Assembly: GCA_965247075.1 (NCBI GenBank)
Contig: CBDFGK010000003.1
Location: 124,001 to 188,000 of the forward strand
Source of the DNA: CBDFGK01 sp965247075
GTDB lineage: Bacteria; Pseudomonadota; Gammaproteobacteria; Pseudomonadales; Halieaceae
Length of the DNA: 64,000 nucleotides
Direction of reading: 5' to 3'
A program made the translations under genes and the position numbers. The notes beneath the pieces were generated by a model. The model was not told the origin of the DNA and made no database searches. It saw only the letters and a program-made list of their open reading frames with translations. Of this stretch, positions 44,362 through 53,092 are shown piece after piece (position 1 is the first letter of the stretch; every line of letters starts with the position of its first letter).

Positions 44362-44688
44362 ATGACGGATGCGCTGATAACCCTGTTATTTCAAGAGACA
44401 CTGGCTACAATTGATAAAGATAGCGAGATGCCGGTTGCGGTGGCGTTACAGAAGCCATCACTGCTTATGGAACTCTATACGCCTCGCGATATTGACAATC
44501 AGCAGCCGCACGAACTGGACGAAGTTTATATTGTCGCCAGAGGGCGGGCGATTCTTGAGGTTGAGGGAGAGCAGAGCCGGCTAGGTGTGGGAGATGCGGC
44601 CTTTGTTGCGGCGCAGGCGAGTCATCGCTTCCTGATAATAGCGGATGATTTTGCCGTATGGGTGGTATTTCCGCAGTCTTCTAATTGA
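44362..44688 (+). CDS. Cupin domain protein
   Basis: 108 residues from the ATG at 44362 (MTDALITLLFQ), preceded by GGAGGA at 6 bases; the GTG at 44338 lacks such a site. A small single-domain beta barrel: MELYTPRDIDNQQPHELDEV, YIVARGRAILEVEG and VGDAAFVAAQASHRFLI. The Glu and His in HELDEVYIV and the later SHRF suggest metal ligands. Its reaction is unknown; it may be a stray metabolic gene inside the accessory stretch. Confidence 0.8.
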   Translation: MTDALITLLFQETLATIDKDSEMPVAVALQKPSLLMELYTPRDIDNQQPHELDEVYIVARGRAILEVEGEQSRLGVGDAAFVAAQASHRFLIIADDFAVWVVFPQSSN

Positions 44689-44709
44689 ATCTGTAATAAG
44701 GAGGATAGA

Positions 44710-44988
44710 ATGTACTCAATTGAAAAAGTATGGCGTCGAATCTGTGATTTGGAAGGAGAACCGTTCAGACAGATACGCGGTAAGAGATTTACTTATGAGA
44801 TAGCTGGGCAGTACTTAATACCAAGTACGACAAACCATAATCTAGCAAAATCTCAATTTGAGAAAGCCTTGAAGTTTTTACCCTTGTCAGGAACAACAAA
44901 AATTCAACATCTACGAGGGCCTTCGTATCTGTACGCCATTTTGATGGATGAAAGAGTCAAAAGAGCCGACAACTGGGGGGCTCGGTAG
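44710..44988 (+). CDS. Small conserved protein of unknown function
   Basis: 92 residues behind a strong AAGGAGG 7 bases upstream of the ATG. The text GKRFTYEIAGQYLIPSTTN, FEKALKFLPLSGTTKI and RGPSYLYAILMDERVKRAD resembles a family of small stand-alone proteins that recurs in accessory regions of proteobacteria, as I remember it. No function is known to me. It may be a nucleic-acid-binding or modification-dependent accessory factor, but that is a guess. Confidence 0.6.
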   Translation: MYSIEKVWRRICDLEGEPFRQIRGKRFTYEIAGQYLIPSTTNHNLAKSQFEKALKFLPLSGTTKIQHLRGPSYLYAILMDERVKRADNWGAR

Positions 44989-45765
44989 AGCGGAGTTCAA
45001 AAGGCAACGGGGGTCCGGAAAGAGCGATTGGCTACTCCCTCCCAAAATTGTTACTAAAAATTTGAGAGTTATGCCCAAAGCAGTTGAGTAGCACTGTCCG
45101 CCGAAACACTATTATCCACACTGTCTTCGTCGAATACGATCACACTGGCATATGGTTACCCTTCCCGATTTTCTCCTGCTTGACAATATTTGCCACCGCT
45201 GAGCTGCCGAGAGCGACTGGAGCTTACCTCGTCAGTTCGAATTCATCATCACGGGCACCATTTTATTGTCTATCTGGCGTTAGAAGGTGGCATCAATGTT
45301 GTCCGTGTTCTTCATGAAAATATGGACGTGGAAAGCAATCTAGAATGACCCGAATCCAGTCAGATAGTTGCCTGGCACTTTCTCGCAGCACGGGGCCAAT
45401 AGGTCTTTCTCCTCTGACAATGCCAAATCAATCACATTATTGTTTGTCATGTGTGGCGTGCTCCTTGTTGTTTATAAATCAGTCTCGAAAACCGAATTCA
45501 ACAAGACACGCCGCATATTTCAAATTTCTTCAAACACCAGATTCGGGTATAACTCTTGAGATGCTTGCGGGTCAGCTTCTTGGTCAGCTGTGTATGGTCT
45601 CTGTCATCCACCGCGTGAAGGTGGAAAAGACTTGTGCTTGACAGATTACCCACTGCACAATCAGACTATGAGCGAGTCCAGCTGCTGCCCTATACCGCTG
45701 ATATGGTGGAAGGATTTCCAATGATTAAGCAATGAACGCCAGGCCGGGCGCTTACAAAAAAGACA
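44989..45765. other. Stretch with only gene remnants
   Basis: Apart from the toxin relic at 45240-45348, I see no supportable gene. Several short open frames occur (for example around 45084 and 45345) but none resembles a protein family. Composition is AT-rich, so this is probably eroded mobile DNA. Confidence 0.4.
45240..45348 (+). pseudogene. Relic of a RelE/ParE family toxin, C-terminal end
   Basis: One frame reads HHGHHFIVYLALEGG followed by INVVRVLHENMDVESNLE and a stop at 45346-45348. This is the last strand and the R-V-L-H-x-x-M-D end that is diagnostic of ParE/RelE toxins. The N-terminal part is not in frame upstream, and no antitoxin gene of the Phd or CopG type precedes it. It is a truncated remnant. 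Confidence 0.65.
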
Positions 45766-46395
45766 CTAAACCGGAGGTTGAACCAATTTACTGTTATCCG
45801 CATAGACCGAACAGCCCAATAAACGCAAAAATCTACGCAACGATCTGGAGTTTGAAGCGCCCTGATACGGGTCGAAATGATTCATGATTTTCGAAGCGTC
45901 ATTAACTTTGTGGTAGCCAGGTCTTTTTGTAACCTTTTTCAGTAGTTTGGTCGCATCGACTCTGTCTGCCTTATTCGGAGAAACTTGTTGCACATGGGCA
46001 TCGGTGAACTCGAATCTACCTCGAAGCTTCTTAAAAACTGTGACATCAGAGACTAGCCAGTTTTCAAACATCCGATCCTTCAATACAATGTGTGCTTCTC
46101 CAACTCCCTCGTTCAAGGCTGCTGGCTGAATGAGCGCCTCTAATTGTTCTCTCCAGAGGGGGACACAATCCAGTCGTTGCTCTCGATCCAGGCAGATTAT
46201 GACTCGATCCACGTCCTTTTTGGCCAATATTCTAATCACAGGCAAAGCCTTACGAAGAATTTTCTTGGGGTTTGAGTTGGGTTGAATGTCTGCATACAAT
46301 GGTTTAAAAATGGTGGATTGGGTCTCAATTCTCTCGTAAAATGCTCCCAAAGAGTATTGCTCGGCTTGGCCATCTACTATCACCCCAATCTTCAT
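45766..46395 (-). CDS. DUF4276-like protein (putative TOPRIM fold), partner of the AAA ATPase
   Basis: 209 residues. It starts MKIGVIVDGQAEQYSLGAFY, where the DG-Q-A-E acid could be the TOPRIM glutamate, and continues with RVIICLDREQRLDCVPLW, a D-x-E at the position of the metal-binding aspartates. KDRMFENWLVSDV and DPYQGASNSRSLRRFL are further DUF4276-type text. The gene follows the ATPase by 9 bases. An ATPase with a separate TOPRIM-like nuclease recalls split OLD systems. The assignment is by motif only. Confidence 0.72.
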   Translation of the reverse strand: MKIGVIVDGQAEQYSLGAFYERIETQSTIFKPLYADIQPNSNPKKILRKALPVIRILAKKDVDRVIICLDREQRLDCVPLWREQLEALIQPAALNEGVGEAHIVLKDRMFENWLVSDVTVFKKLRGRFEFTDAHVQQVSPNKADRVDATKLLKKVTKRPGYHKVNDASKIMNHFDPYQGASNSRSLRRFLRLLGCSVYADNSKLVQPPV

Positions 46396-46404
46396 GGTAT
46401 CGAA

Positions 46405-47703
46405 TTATCTCCTCCTTGGAGCTGGTGGCGAGACTTGAGGGAGTAGTCCAGAATCGATCAACTCGAATATTGATAACTCCCCGTCCGAGACAAGTGAGTT
46501 AACATCAGGATCGAGGTTCGTCATGAGATCCAAATGGGATTCACCAAATTCTCGCCACATTACCCACACTTCGCCTGGGTCAACGAGATCCACTACAACC
46601 CGTGAATGTGTAGTTAGAAGTATTTGCTTCTTCTGAGTGGCTTCTTTCACGGCGTGGATTAGTGCTCTCAGTATCCATGTATGCACCGAATTTTCAGGTT
46701 CCTCCAAAATTAGCATTACTGTACGCGGATCAAAAAGAGCGACCAATAATGCCAGGCTGTGAATTGTTCCATCGGATATCTCTTCGACTGTCCATGCGCG
46801 ACCAACGCCGGACTCATAGAAATAGAGGCCGAGCGTCCTCGCATGCGTGTAATCAACTTCAATTTTCTCTAAGTTTGGTAGAATTTGCTTCATTATGCCC
46901 ATGATAGAGGCCCATGCATCCGGTTGCTTCTGCAAAAGCATATCAACAACCGCAGGAAGATTTCCTCCATACCGGTCCATTTCTGGGTTTGGAATTGGTA
47001 CGCCAAATTCCCGAGAGGTCGTCGGGCTAATTTGAAAAACTCTTATAGAGGATAACAAGCTCGCAATTCGACCGAACACCGGTACGAACCTGGCAGTGAC
47101 GGACATAAAAAGCTCAGACTTAGAAAAGAAATCGGATGCAACCATTTCTTGCAATTCCTCTAGAAACTGGAATTGTAGTGCTACTCTTTCCTCATAACCC
47201 GATTGTTCTGATTCTTCGACTTTAGGTAGGTTTAGACGTAGTATCTTGTCCCCTTCTCGAAGAATATTGACATATTTTTGCCAGCATTCATCGATTTTAC
47301 GCTCGAGGAGAACTTGTTCTCTCTCGATCATGAACTCCGATTTAATTGACTGCCCTTCAGTACACAATGAGAATGAGTGGGTGACCCGAAGGCCCGACAT
47401 AATCCTACCAAATAATGGAGAGACTTTTCGCATCGCACGTTTGTCGAATTCGACTTGAATCTGGATATCGATAGCACCCCGAGAGCGGCGCATTTTTCTA
47501 TGAGCGATATTTTCATATCCCCCCTTCCTGGCTACAGCCACAGGCAACCCATGTTGGTATAGGTCTGCTAGAAAATGATAGAGATCAGCGAGATTTGTCT
47601 TTCCTGCTGCATTTGCGCCTATTACAACGGACAAGTCCCCAGGTGCCATCGCGACATTCCTAAGCGACTTGTAGTTACTCACAGTTAGGGAAACAATTTT
47701 CAT
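46405..47703 (-). CDS. AAA family ATPase (AAA_21/OLD-type)
   Basis: 432 residues. The Walker A motif GANAAGKTNLADLYHFLADL is at about 32-51, the signature-like segment EEISDGTIHSLALLVAL is near 300, the Walker B motif MLILEEPENSVHTW near 330, and the switch histidine in ILLTTHSRVVVDL near 359. This SMC/RecF-like arrangement is typical of ATPases that drive defence effectors. With the DUF4276 gene behind it, the pair is a candidate anti-phage module. Both genes are AT-rich relative to the backbone and bordered by mobile-element debris. Confidence 0.82.
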   Translation of the reverse strand: MKIVSLTVSNYKSLRNVAMAPGDLSVVIGANAAGKTNLADLYHFLADLYQHGLPVAVARKGGYENIAHRKMRRSRGAIDIQIQVEFDKRAMRKVSPLFGRIMSGLRVTHSFSLCTEGQSIKSEFMIEREQVLLERKIDECWQKYVNILREGDKILRLNLPKVEESEQSGYEERVALQFQFLEELQEMVASDFFSKSELFMSVTARFVPVFGRIASLLSSIRVFQISPTTSREFGVPIPNPEMDRYGGNLPAVVDMLLQKQPDAWASIMGIMKQILPNLEKIEVDYTHARTLGLYFYESGVGRAWTVEEISDGTIHSLALLVALFDPRTVMLILEEPENSVHTWILRALIHAVKEATQKKQILLTTHSRVVVDLVDPGEVWVMWREFGESHLDLMTNLDPDVNSLVSDGELSIFELIDSGLLPQVSPPAPRRR

Positions 47704-47817
47704 GATGTCGCAATGATTGCAGATATCTCCATCAAATACTAGCCAGATTCCGCCGTATGTCGATGTATTACATCAGCTGAGCTGATGTGGAACTTCTTCC
47801 CATACTATATCTAGACA

Positions 47818-48188
47818 CAATGGCACTTACTTAAGCTTATTGCACACAACGATGATCCCGCATTCGTTGTCTCGCCTGTTCGCGAGGTTCTTTTAACCAC
47901 TTCGAGGATTTCGGCCTTCGTTTACAGGCGCGCGGTTCGATGCGGTCGGGGCGATTTGCCACTTTTTTCTGCGCTATCAGGAAAAACAACGCAGCGTAGC
48001 TCTCGGAAGTGTGCCTGCCGTAGCCTACTCTCTGCCATTCTACCCATATCTGCAGCGTGTGTTTAAAGCTGACCTCACGCGGCTGCAGGCCGAACTCCCA
48101 CGCCGCCTGCGCCATCAGTAATCGGATCAGGTTACCAGCACCGGGGCACTAATCAGATCTACCCTTAGAGCTTAAGTAAGTGCCATTG
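47818..48188. mobile_element. IS4-derived miniature element (371 bp) with 20-base inverted repeats
   Basis: CAATGGCACTTACTTAAGCT at 47818-47837 is repeated exactly, inverted, at 48169-48188. Inside lies only the C-terminal end of an IS4-type transposase on the minus strand. The element therefore keeps both ends but has lost most of the transposase, and could move only if a full-length relative supplies the enzyme. No clear target duplication was seen. Confidence 0.8.
47837..48115 (-). pseudogene. IS4-type transposase C-terminal fragment
   Basis: 92 codons from MAQAAWEFGLQPREVSFKHT through NRPDRIEPRACKRRPKSSKW. This is the characteristic C-terminus (the basic RIEPRA-KRRPK stretch) of IS4-type transposases whose catalytic domain is missing. 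The frame continues upstream as AGNLIRLLM to about 48145. The stop codon lies at the inner edge of the left inverted repeat. Confidence 0.75.
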
Positions 48189-48312
48189 CCCCTAGGTCAA
48201 CTTGCCATCACACCCCGTATCGTGCGGAAGAAAGGCATAGGTTTCGCTAAAATTTCCTGTCACTCGGATGACTGGGAGCTGCCCTCAAAACTCAGATTCT
48301 ACTAGCACTAAC

Positions 48313-49988
48313 TAGTGCGCATCCATAAACTCTCAATCCATTGAAATATAAGGAAATTTATTCGCAAGGCATTAAAAAATCCTCTTGAATTTGTTAAGCT
48401 AAAGGTGCGAACAAAAACAAAACAACCAAGAGGATTCAGCATGCGAGAAACCCGCGTAGCTCAGGCAAGTATATTTGAAAACTACTCAGAACACGAATTT
48501 GGAACCCGACTCAGATCACTGTCAAACCTCCTGGATAAGCACCCGGAAATACTGGCCTTGATCGCCAATGATTTGGTGAGCCAATCGGCAACAAAGGTGG
48601 GACGAATAGGCTTCAGTGTTGAAAGTATTTTTCGATGCCTGTTATTGAAACAACAATTGCGTATCAGCTACGAGCAACTGGCGTTCCATTTGTCAGATTC
48701 GATGACCTACCGAACGTTCGCAAGACTGCCGAATCATTTGACACCCAGTCGGTCAGGATTGCAGTCAACGATACGAAGTATCAAACCGGAGACCTTGGAA
48801 AAGGTGCATGAGATCCTATCGGACAACTGGCTGAAAGAAGGTATTTTGTCGATGGATAAATTACGCATCGATAGTACGGTTGTTGCCAGTAATATTGCGC
48901 CGCCCAGTGACAGCCAACTATTGAATGATGGCGTTCGGGTGCTAAGCCGATTGTTGGCGAAAAGTAAAAATGTAACGGGAGTAAAAAATCGATTTACAGA
49001 TCAGAGGAAGTTATCAAAATCACTGGCATTCCAGATTTTTAACGCAAAAAATACTGGAAAAGAAGCGCTTTATCCAAAATTATTGAAATGTGTCCGAGTT
49101 GTACTTAGACAAGTCGATAGAAGCCTGGAGAAAATCAAGGCGGGCGCCCCTGACTCTGACCAAAAGAAAAAATGGCTCGATCAAGTGGAGCGGTATCGGG
49201 ATTTAACACTCAAAGTCATCCATCAAACAGAGCGCCGTGTCATTCGAAAAGAGAGCGTTCACTCATCAGAAAAAATTGTCAGTTTATTCGAGTCGCACAC
49301 TGACATTATCGTTAAAGGATTTCGAGACGTTCAGTATGGCCATAAGATTAATATAAGCAGTGAGGAAAGTGGATTCATCACGTACCTCTCCATTGAAAAA
49401 GGGAACCCATCGGATACGGACCTGTTCATTCCAGTACTCGATTTCCACCAGTCAAAACTGGGTCGTCTTCCCGGTTCGGTAGTCGCTGATGGCGGCTATG
49501 CCAGCCAAGCAAATGTGACAGAAGGCAGAGGCCTCGGAGTGAAGCGAGTCGTCTTCCATAAGCCGGTTGGCCTATCGCTTCGGGCAATGGGCGTGCAATC
49601 AAAAACCTTTGATCGATTACGTCATTTCAGGGCAGGCGTAGAAGGAAATATTTCGGAATTAAAAAGGGCTTTTGGTGCAACGAAGGCCACTTGGAAGGGG
49701 TTGGATGGGTTCAAGGCTTATGTTTGGTCCTCGGTTCTCAGCTATAATCTGATGCGTTTGGCACGGCTCGACTCCAGCTAGCACAATGGTTGGCCCTGAG
49801 AGCCAAATATCTGTACGCTTTTGGGTTGTGCAGCGGTAATCTGTGGCATAAATCCAGGGTAAGGGGCCCTAATGTGACTGTACCGGTCGATTTATGGCCG
49901 CTCATAAGCCCGGAGAGTTGTGGCCTGGGACACTCACGGTTAGAACAGGGTGTTTTTCAAAAAAACAGTCGTTTATGGATGGGCACTA
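48313..49988 (+). mobile_element. Complete insertion sequence with one transposase
   Basis: Ends TAGTGCGCATCCATAAAC (48313-48330) and its near-perfect reverse complement GTTTATGGATGGGCACTA (49971-49988) enclose a single intact transposase gene. The ten bases CACTAACTAG occur at both boundaries (48306-48315 and 49984-49993). This contains the target duplication plus the first bases of the ends. The right boundary falls exactly at the stop codon of the glycosyltransferase at 49990. Confidence 0.78.
48441..49781 (+). CDS. DDE transposase (ISNCY/IS5-like superfamily, group tentative)
   Basis: 446 residues from the ATG at 48441 (MRETRVAQASIFENYSEHEF), preceded by AGAGGA; the frame upstream to 48405 lacks such a site. 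Conserved parts are FSVESIFRCLLLKQQLRISY, MDKLRIDSTVVASNI with the first catalytic Asp, SDSQLLNDGVRVL, VVADGGYASQANV with the second Asp, and FRAGVEGNISELKRAFG with the Glu. All three catalytic acids are present and the frame is uninterrupted, so it may be active. It belongs to the group annotated as ISNCY family; I did not check a finer assignment. Confidence 0.85.
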   Translation: MRETRVAQASIFENYSEHEFGTRLRSLSNLLDKHPEILALIANDLVSQSATKVGRIGFSVESIFRCLLLKQQLRISYEQLAFHLSDSMTYRTFARLPNHLTPSRSGLQSTIRSIKPETLEKVHEILSDNWLKEGILSMDKLRIDSTVVASNIAPPSDSQLLNDGVRVLSRLLAKSKNVTGVKNRFTDQRKLSKSLAFQIFNAKNTGKEALYPKLLKCVRVVLRQVDRSLEKIKAGAPDSDQKKKWLDQVERYRDLTLKVIHQTERRVIRKESVHSSEKIVSLFESHTDIIVKGFRDVQYGHKINISSEESGFITYLSIEKGNPSDTDLFIPVLDFHQSKLGRLPGSVVADGGYASQANVTEGRGLGVKRVVFHKPVGLSLRAMGVQSKTFDRLRHFRAGVEGNISELKRAFGATKATWKGLDGFKAYVWSSVLSYNLMRLARLDSS

Positions 49989-49989
49989 A

Positions 49990-50981
49990 CTAGACATCAT
50001 GATTCTGTGCATCTTCCCATACTGGCCAGTTATTCTTTCTGCAAATCCGGAATCGTTTTTGCATTAGTGTTGAGGATTCCTGCAAAAAGCCGTGAGCATA
50101 CTCACTGAAACTGCCAATAATAACGGGGTTGCGCGCAAAGTAGTGAAACTTGCCATTCCACTTCCTATGAAGTTCCTCGTCGAATGCCTCCACATGACCA
50201 TTACGAGTTTCGCTGGTAGTCACACCACCGTGGTATTGATGAAAGATACCCTCTCCGCCCAGAGAAAAATAGATGCTGCCCGACCGAGAGCCCAGCTTGA
50301 GTGTCATGTCCAGATTCAACGATCCACCACCCTCTTGCTGGAATGATTCGTCGGCACCGCCAATCTTTGCAAAAGATTCTCGTGAGGAAAAGTAGCAGTT
50401 TGATTCCAAAATCGAGGGGAAAAAACCCTTGGGATTGGGGGGGCAAAATCCACCAATCTGAAATAGCTTGTAGCCTTCTTTTGGCCATTGAATCGAAGCG
50501 AGCAATTCTTGCTCCCTTTCAACACCGTAACCTTGCAAAACAGATAGAGCCTGATCTCCCGGCCCCAGATGATATGTCGGTACCGTAACAAAGGCCTCTG
50601 GGGTTGTATTCAACGCAAGCAGAGCATATTTTAATACCCCTGGCGTTAGTATGTAGGCGCCGTCAATCATGAGCCCAATCGATGCTCCTTTAGATAACTC
50701 TATTCCTTCATTTATTGCCACCGCAGGACTCGGCGAGGATTCCTCTCTCAACACATAGCGAAAGTTGTTTGGCAAATTGCGAACAGCGTTATCGCTAATC
50801 TGTCTGTCAGAGCAGTTCTCCAGCAGTATTACTTCGTAGTCACTCTCCTTTACCCCCCCCTCTGGTAGGCAGTAGATAAGGATTGGATGGTGTTCGAAAT
50901 TTGTGTTGGCATGCGATAACATACGACAATGATTGAGATCTTCGGTTGGTCTTTCACGTTGTTGCACCCTGACAGCCACAT
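49990..50981 (-). CDS. Family 2-like glycosyltransferase, copy 3, split by an eight-base G tract
   Basis: From the ATG at 50981 the first frame reads MWLSGCNNVKDQPKISIIVV and CYRMPTQISNTIQSLSTAYQ, the expected GT-A start, then hits a stop just after a run of eight G (50853-50860, C on the plus strand). The frame one base over continues ESDYEVILLENCSDRQISDN, IGLMIDGAYILTPG and GEGIFHQYHGGVTTSETRN to 49990. Nine G (or six) would join them into about 330 residues matching the copies at 28439 and 29419. With eight G the gene is off. The tract is suited to slipped-strand phase variation. Confidence 0.8.
50853..50860. repeat. Homopolymeric C8/G8 tract inside the glycosyltransferase gene
   Basis: Eight consecutive C on the plus strand, at the exact point where the two halves of the glycosyltransferase change frame. 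A one-base expansion would restore the frame. It is the longest G/C run I noticed in the window. Confidence 0.85.
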
Positions 50982-51072
50982 TGGCCTTACTCTAACAGCA
51001 TGTCGGCGCAGCCATCAGCCACAATCCGAGCTATCAATTAGCATTGAATTTATAGCACATTGAGTCTTTATT

Positions 51073-51825
51073 ATGAACTATGAGAAGGTAATTTTCCTCC
51101 ATATCGCGAAGACAGGAGGCACGTCCATAGTTGAGTACTTCAGAAATCGCCTACCGGCGAATAGCGTTCTGTCGCACGGAGACTTTTTTTCTACCCGGGA
51201 AGACCCTCCTTTGTTACCAGCTAGCATTGCCGACAAGTTATTCATATCGGGGCATTTTGGTTACAATTATATCGCAGACTACCTAGCGGGAGCTTTCTCC
51301 TTTACTATTCTGCGTGATCCCCTGGCCAGAGTTTTGTCTTTCTACAAGTTTTTCATGCATGGAGACATGCAAGAAAAATTCGCTGTTGCCCAAGCGGCTA
51401 GAGACCTTTCCCTTGACGATTTTCTGGTTTCCCAGCTTCCCGAAGTGTGCGAAGTTCTCGACAATCAGCAAACATGGCAGCTTGCTTCTATGTATCGTAT
51501 TGTAGATAGGCTAGACACAAATATATCTGAAAACGCTGTAGTACTAGAGCTGGCAAAAAGTCATCTCAGAACACTCTCCTACATCGGCTTCACGGAATCA
51601 TTCGATGAAAGTTTTACCAAGATTGTTTCAGAGGTTGGTCTCGACGTTCCCGCTAAGATCCCCCGGCAATTGCAAACTGCGGACCCCTTACTTATCAATC
51701 AGATAGACCCCGCCGTATTGAAGTGTCTCCGATCCCGATTGCAACTTGATTACGCTCTCTACGACTTCGCCAAGCAGGACATTAATCAAGGTTCAAGCCA
51801 CCGCGTTCAAAAACAATGTAATTAG
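51073..51825 (+). CDS. Sulfotransferase (Sulfotransfer_2 family), copy 2
   Basis: 250 residues, a close paralogue of the gene at 43464. It starts MNYEKVIFLHIAKTGGTSIV with the PAPS loop, shares VLSHGDFF, FISGHFGY, FTILRDPLARVLSFYKFFMH (3'-phosphate site), SFDESFTKIVSEVGLDVP and the LQLDYALYDFAK end. It differs by a longer basic tail. It is divergent from the phase-variable glycosyltransferase (about 90 bases apart). Positions 51826-52093 hold no gene I can identify. Confidence 0.86.
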   Translation: MNYEKVIFLHIAKTGGTSIVEYFRNRLPANSVLSHGDFFSTREDPPLLPASIADKLFISGHFGYNYIADYLAGAFSFTILRDPLARVLSFYKFFMHGDMQEKFAVAQAARDLSLDDFLVSQLPEVCEVLDNQQTWQLASMYRIVDRLDTNISENAVVLELAKSHLRTLSYIGFTESFDESFTKIVSEVGLDVPAKIPRQLQTADPLLINQIDPAVLKCLRSRLQLDYALYDFAKQDINQGSSHRVQKQCN

Positions 51826-52093
51826 CTCTTATTCTCAACCGCTAGACAGCCAGTGACGCTCCTCAGTCAATGAATCGAGATGTTTGGAATAATCAGCGAA
51901 TCACGACTATCTATCGCCTGCACTCTCATTGCCGAGCGGCAGTGGAGAGGAGAATTACCTAAAAGAATAGTGGCGCATACCCTAGCAGGATGTTGAAATT
52001 TACCCAGCCACGAACACGTTTTTTTCTGAGGCGGGAACTTGTAGCAGCACCAACTTTGACCCGAGCCTGACATGGTCAGAACCTGCAGCGTCT

Positions 52094-53092
52094 TCATAGC
52101 TGTGCAGAAATACCGTTGCTGCACACACAAATATAGCTACTGGCGTGGGGTACGGTGATGCTTATATCCCTGGCCAACTCAATATCAAGGCCCAGCCACT
52201 TCAAGGCACTGCTGAGAGGCCCGGTTTCCCAGGGGCTTTTGCCGATAGATACCGACCTAAACAAGCTGCCCAGTAGTGCCTGCAGGCCAGGCCGGGAGAA
52301 ATAGCTGTAATGCATGGGTGTATACAGCCAGTACCTGTGTCCAAGTATTCTGGCGATCAGCGAATCCATACGGGGCACGCCAATGATGTAAACAGTGTCC
52401 CGGTGGCTAATTCTCTGCAGCGCTTGCAGGAAGTGGCGCGGGTCTTCCACATGCTCCAAAAAATCAAACATGGTGATGATGTCGTAGCGGTTTGAGGCTG
52501 CATCGATTTCGTCAATTGTGGAGTAGGCATTGCGCACGGCAGCGGGCAGGCTGTTTCTCAACTGGCCGTTCAGCTCCACGGCATCAATGGCTCCAGTAAA
52601 TCCGTTAGCCGGCAACTGGCTGATAAAGGCTCCATTGCCGGCGCCGATATCAACCAGGCTCGCCTCGGCTACCGGGCCTTTCAGCACAGCGTCGGCCATA
52701 TTGATAACGGACTGAAAATAGCGCTTTTTTCCAGATTGAATAACGTCAACTACCGTGGTCTGATCCATTGCGTAAAATCTGCAATCTTGCTCAGAGGCAT
52801 CATCGCTAAAGGCATACGCGCAAGCCCGGCACTTTATCAAGGCGCTGATATAACGGCTGCCCCCATAGGCGAATTCCTGCGCTGTTGTCACTTCCCTATG
52901 CCCTGGGTTGGAATAGAAGACATAGAACTCACTGGCGCCGCAACAGGGGCATGCATCAAATCGCACCCCGGTCAGCCCCGGCAGACCCAAAACTTTAGCA
53001 GCAGATAACCGACCCCGGAGGCCAACAGTATAGCCAGCACGGCGGCATATTTTCCTAAAAATCCGCCTGCTGTTGTAGGGTTCATTTCGCAC
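52094..53092 (-). CDS. SAM-dependent methyltransferase with N-terminal zinc-ribbon-like domain
   Basis: 332 residues. Residues about 40-100 contain FDACPCCGASEF and LIKCRACAYAFSD, two Cys pairs as in the C-methyltransferase-type zinc-binding domain. A class I fold follows: SLVDIGAGNGAFISQLPANG (motif I), AVELNGQL, and DIITMFDFLEHVEDPRHFLQ. Related proteins methylate nucleotide sugars or glycan ends. Its start overlaps the stop of the upstream methyltransferase gene (53082) by 11 bases, so the two are co-expressed. Confidence 0.82.
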   Translation of the reverse strand: MRNEPYNSRRIFRKICRRAGYTVGLRGRLSAAKVLGLPGLTGVRFDACPCCGASEFYVFYSNPGHREVTTAQEFAYGGSRYISALIKCRACAYAFSDDASEQDCRFYAMDQTTVVDVIQSGKKRYFQSVINMADAVLKGPVAEASLVDIGAGNGAFISQLPANGFTGAIDAVELNGQLRNSLPAAVRNAYSTIDEIDAASNRYDIITMFDFLEHVEDPRHFLQALQRISHRDTVYIIGVPRMDSLIARILGHRYWLYTPMHYSYFSRPGLQALLGSLFRSVSIGKSPWETGPLSSALKWLGLDIELARDISITVPHASSYICVCSNGISAQL

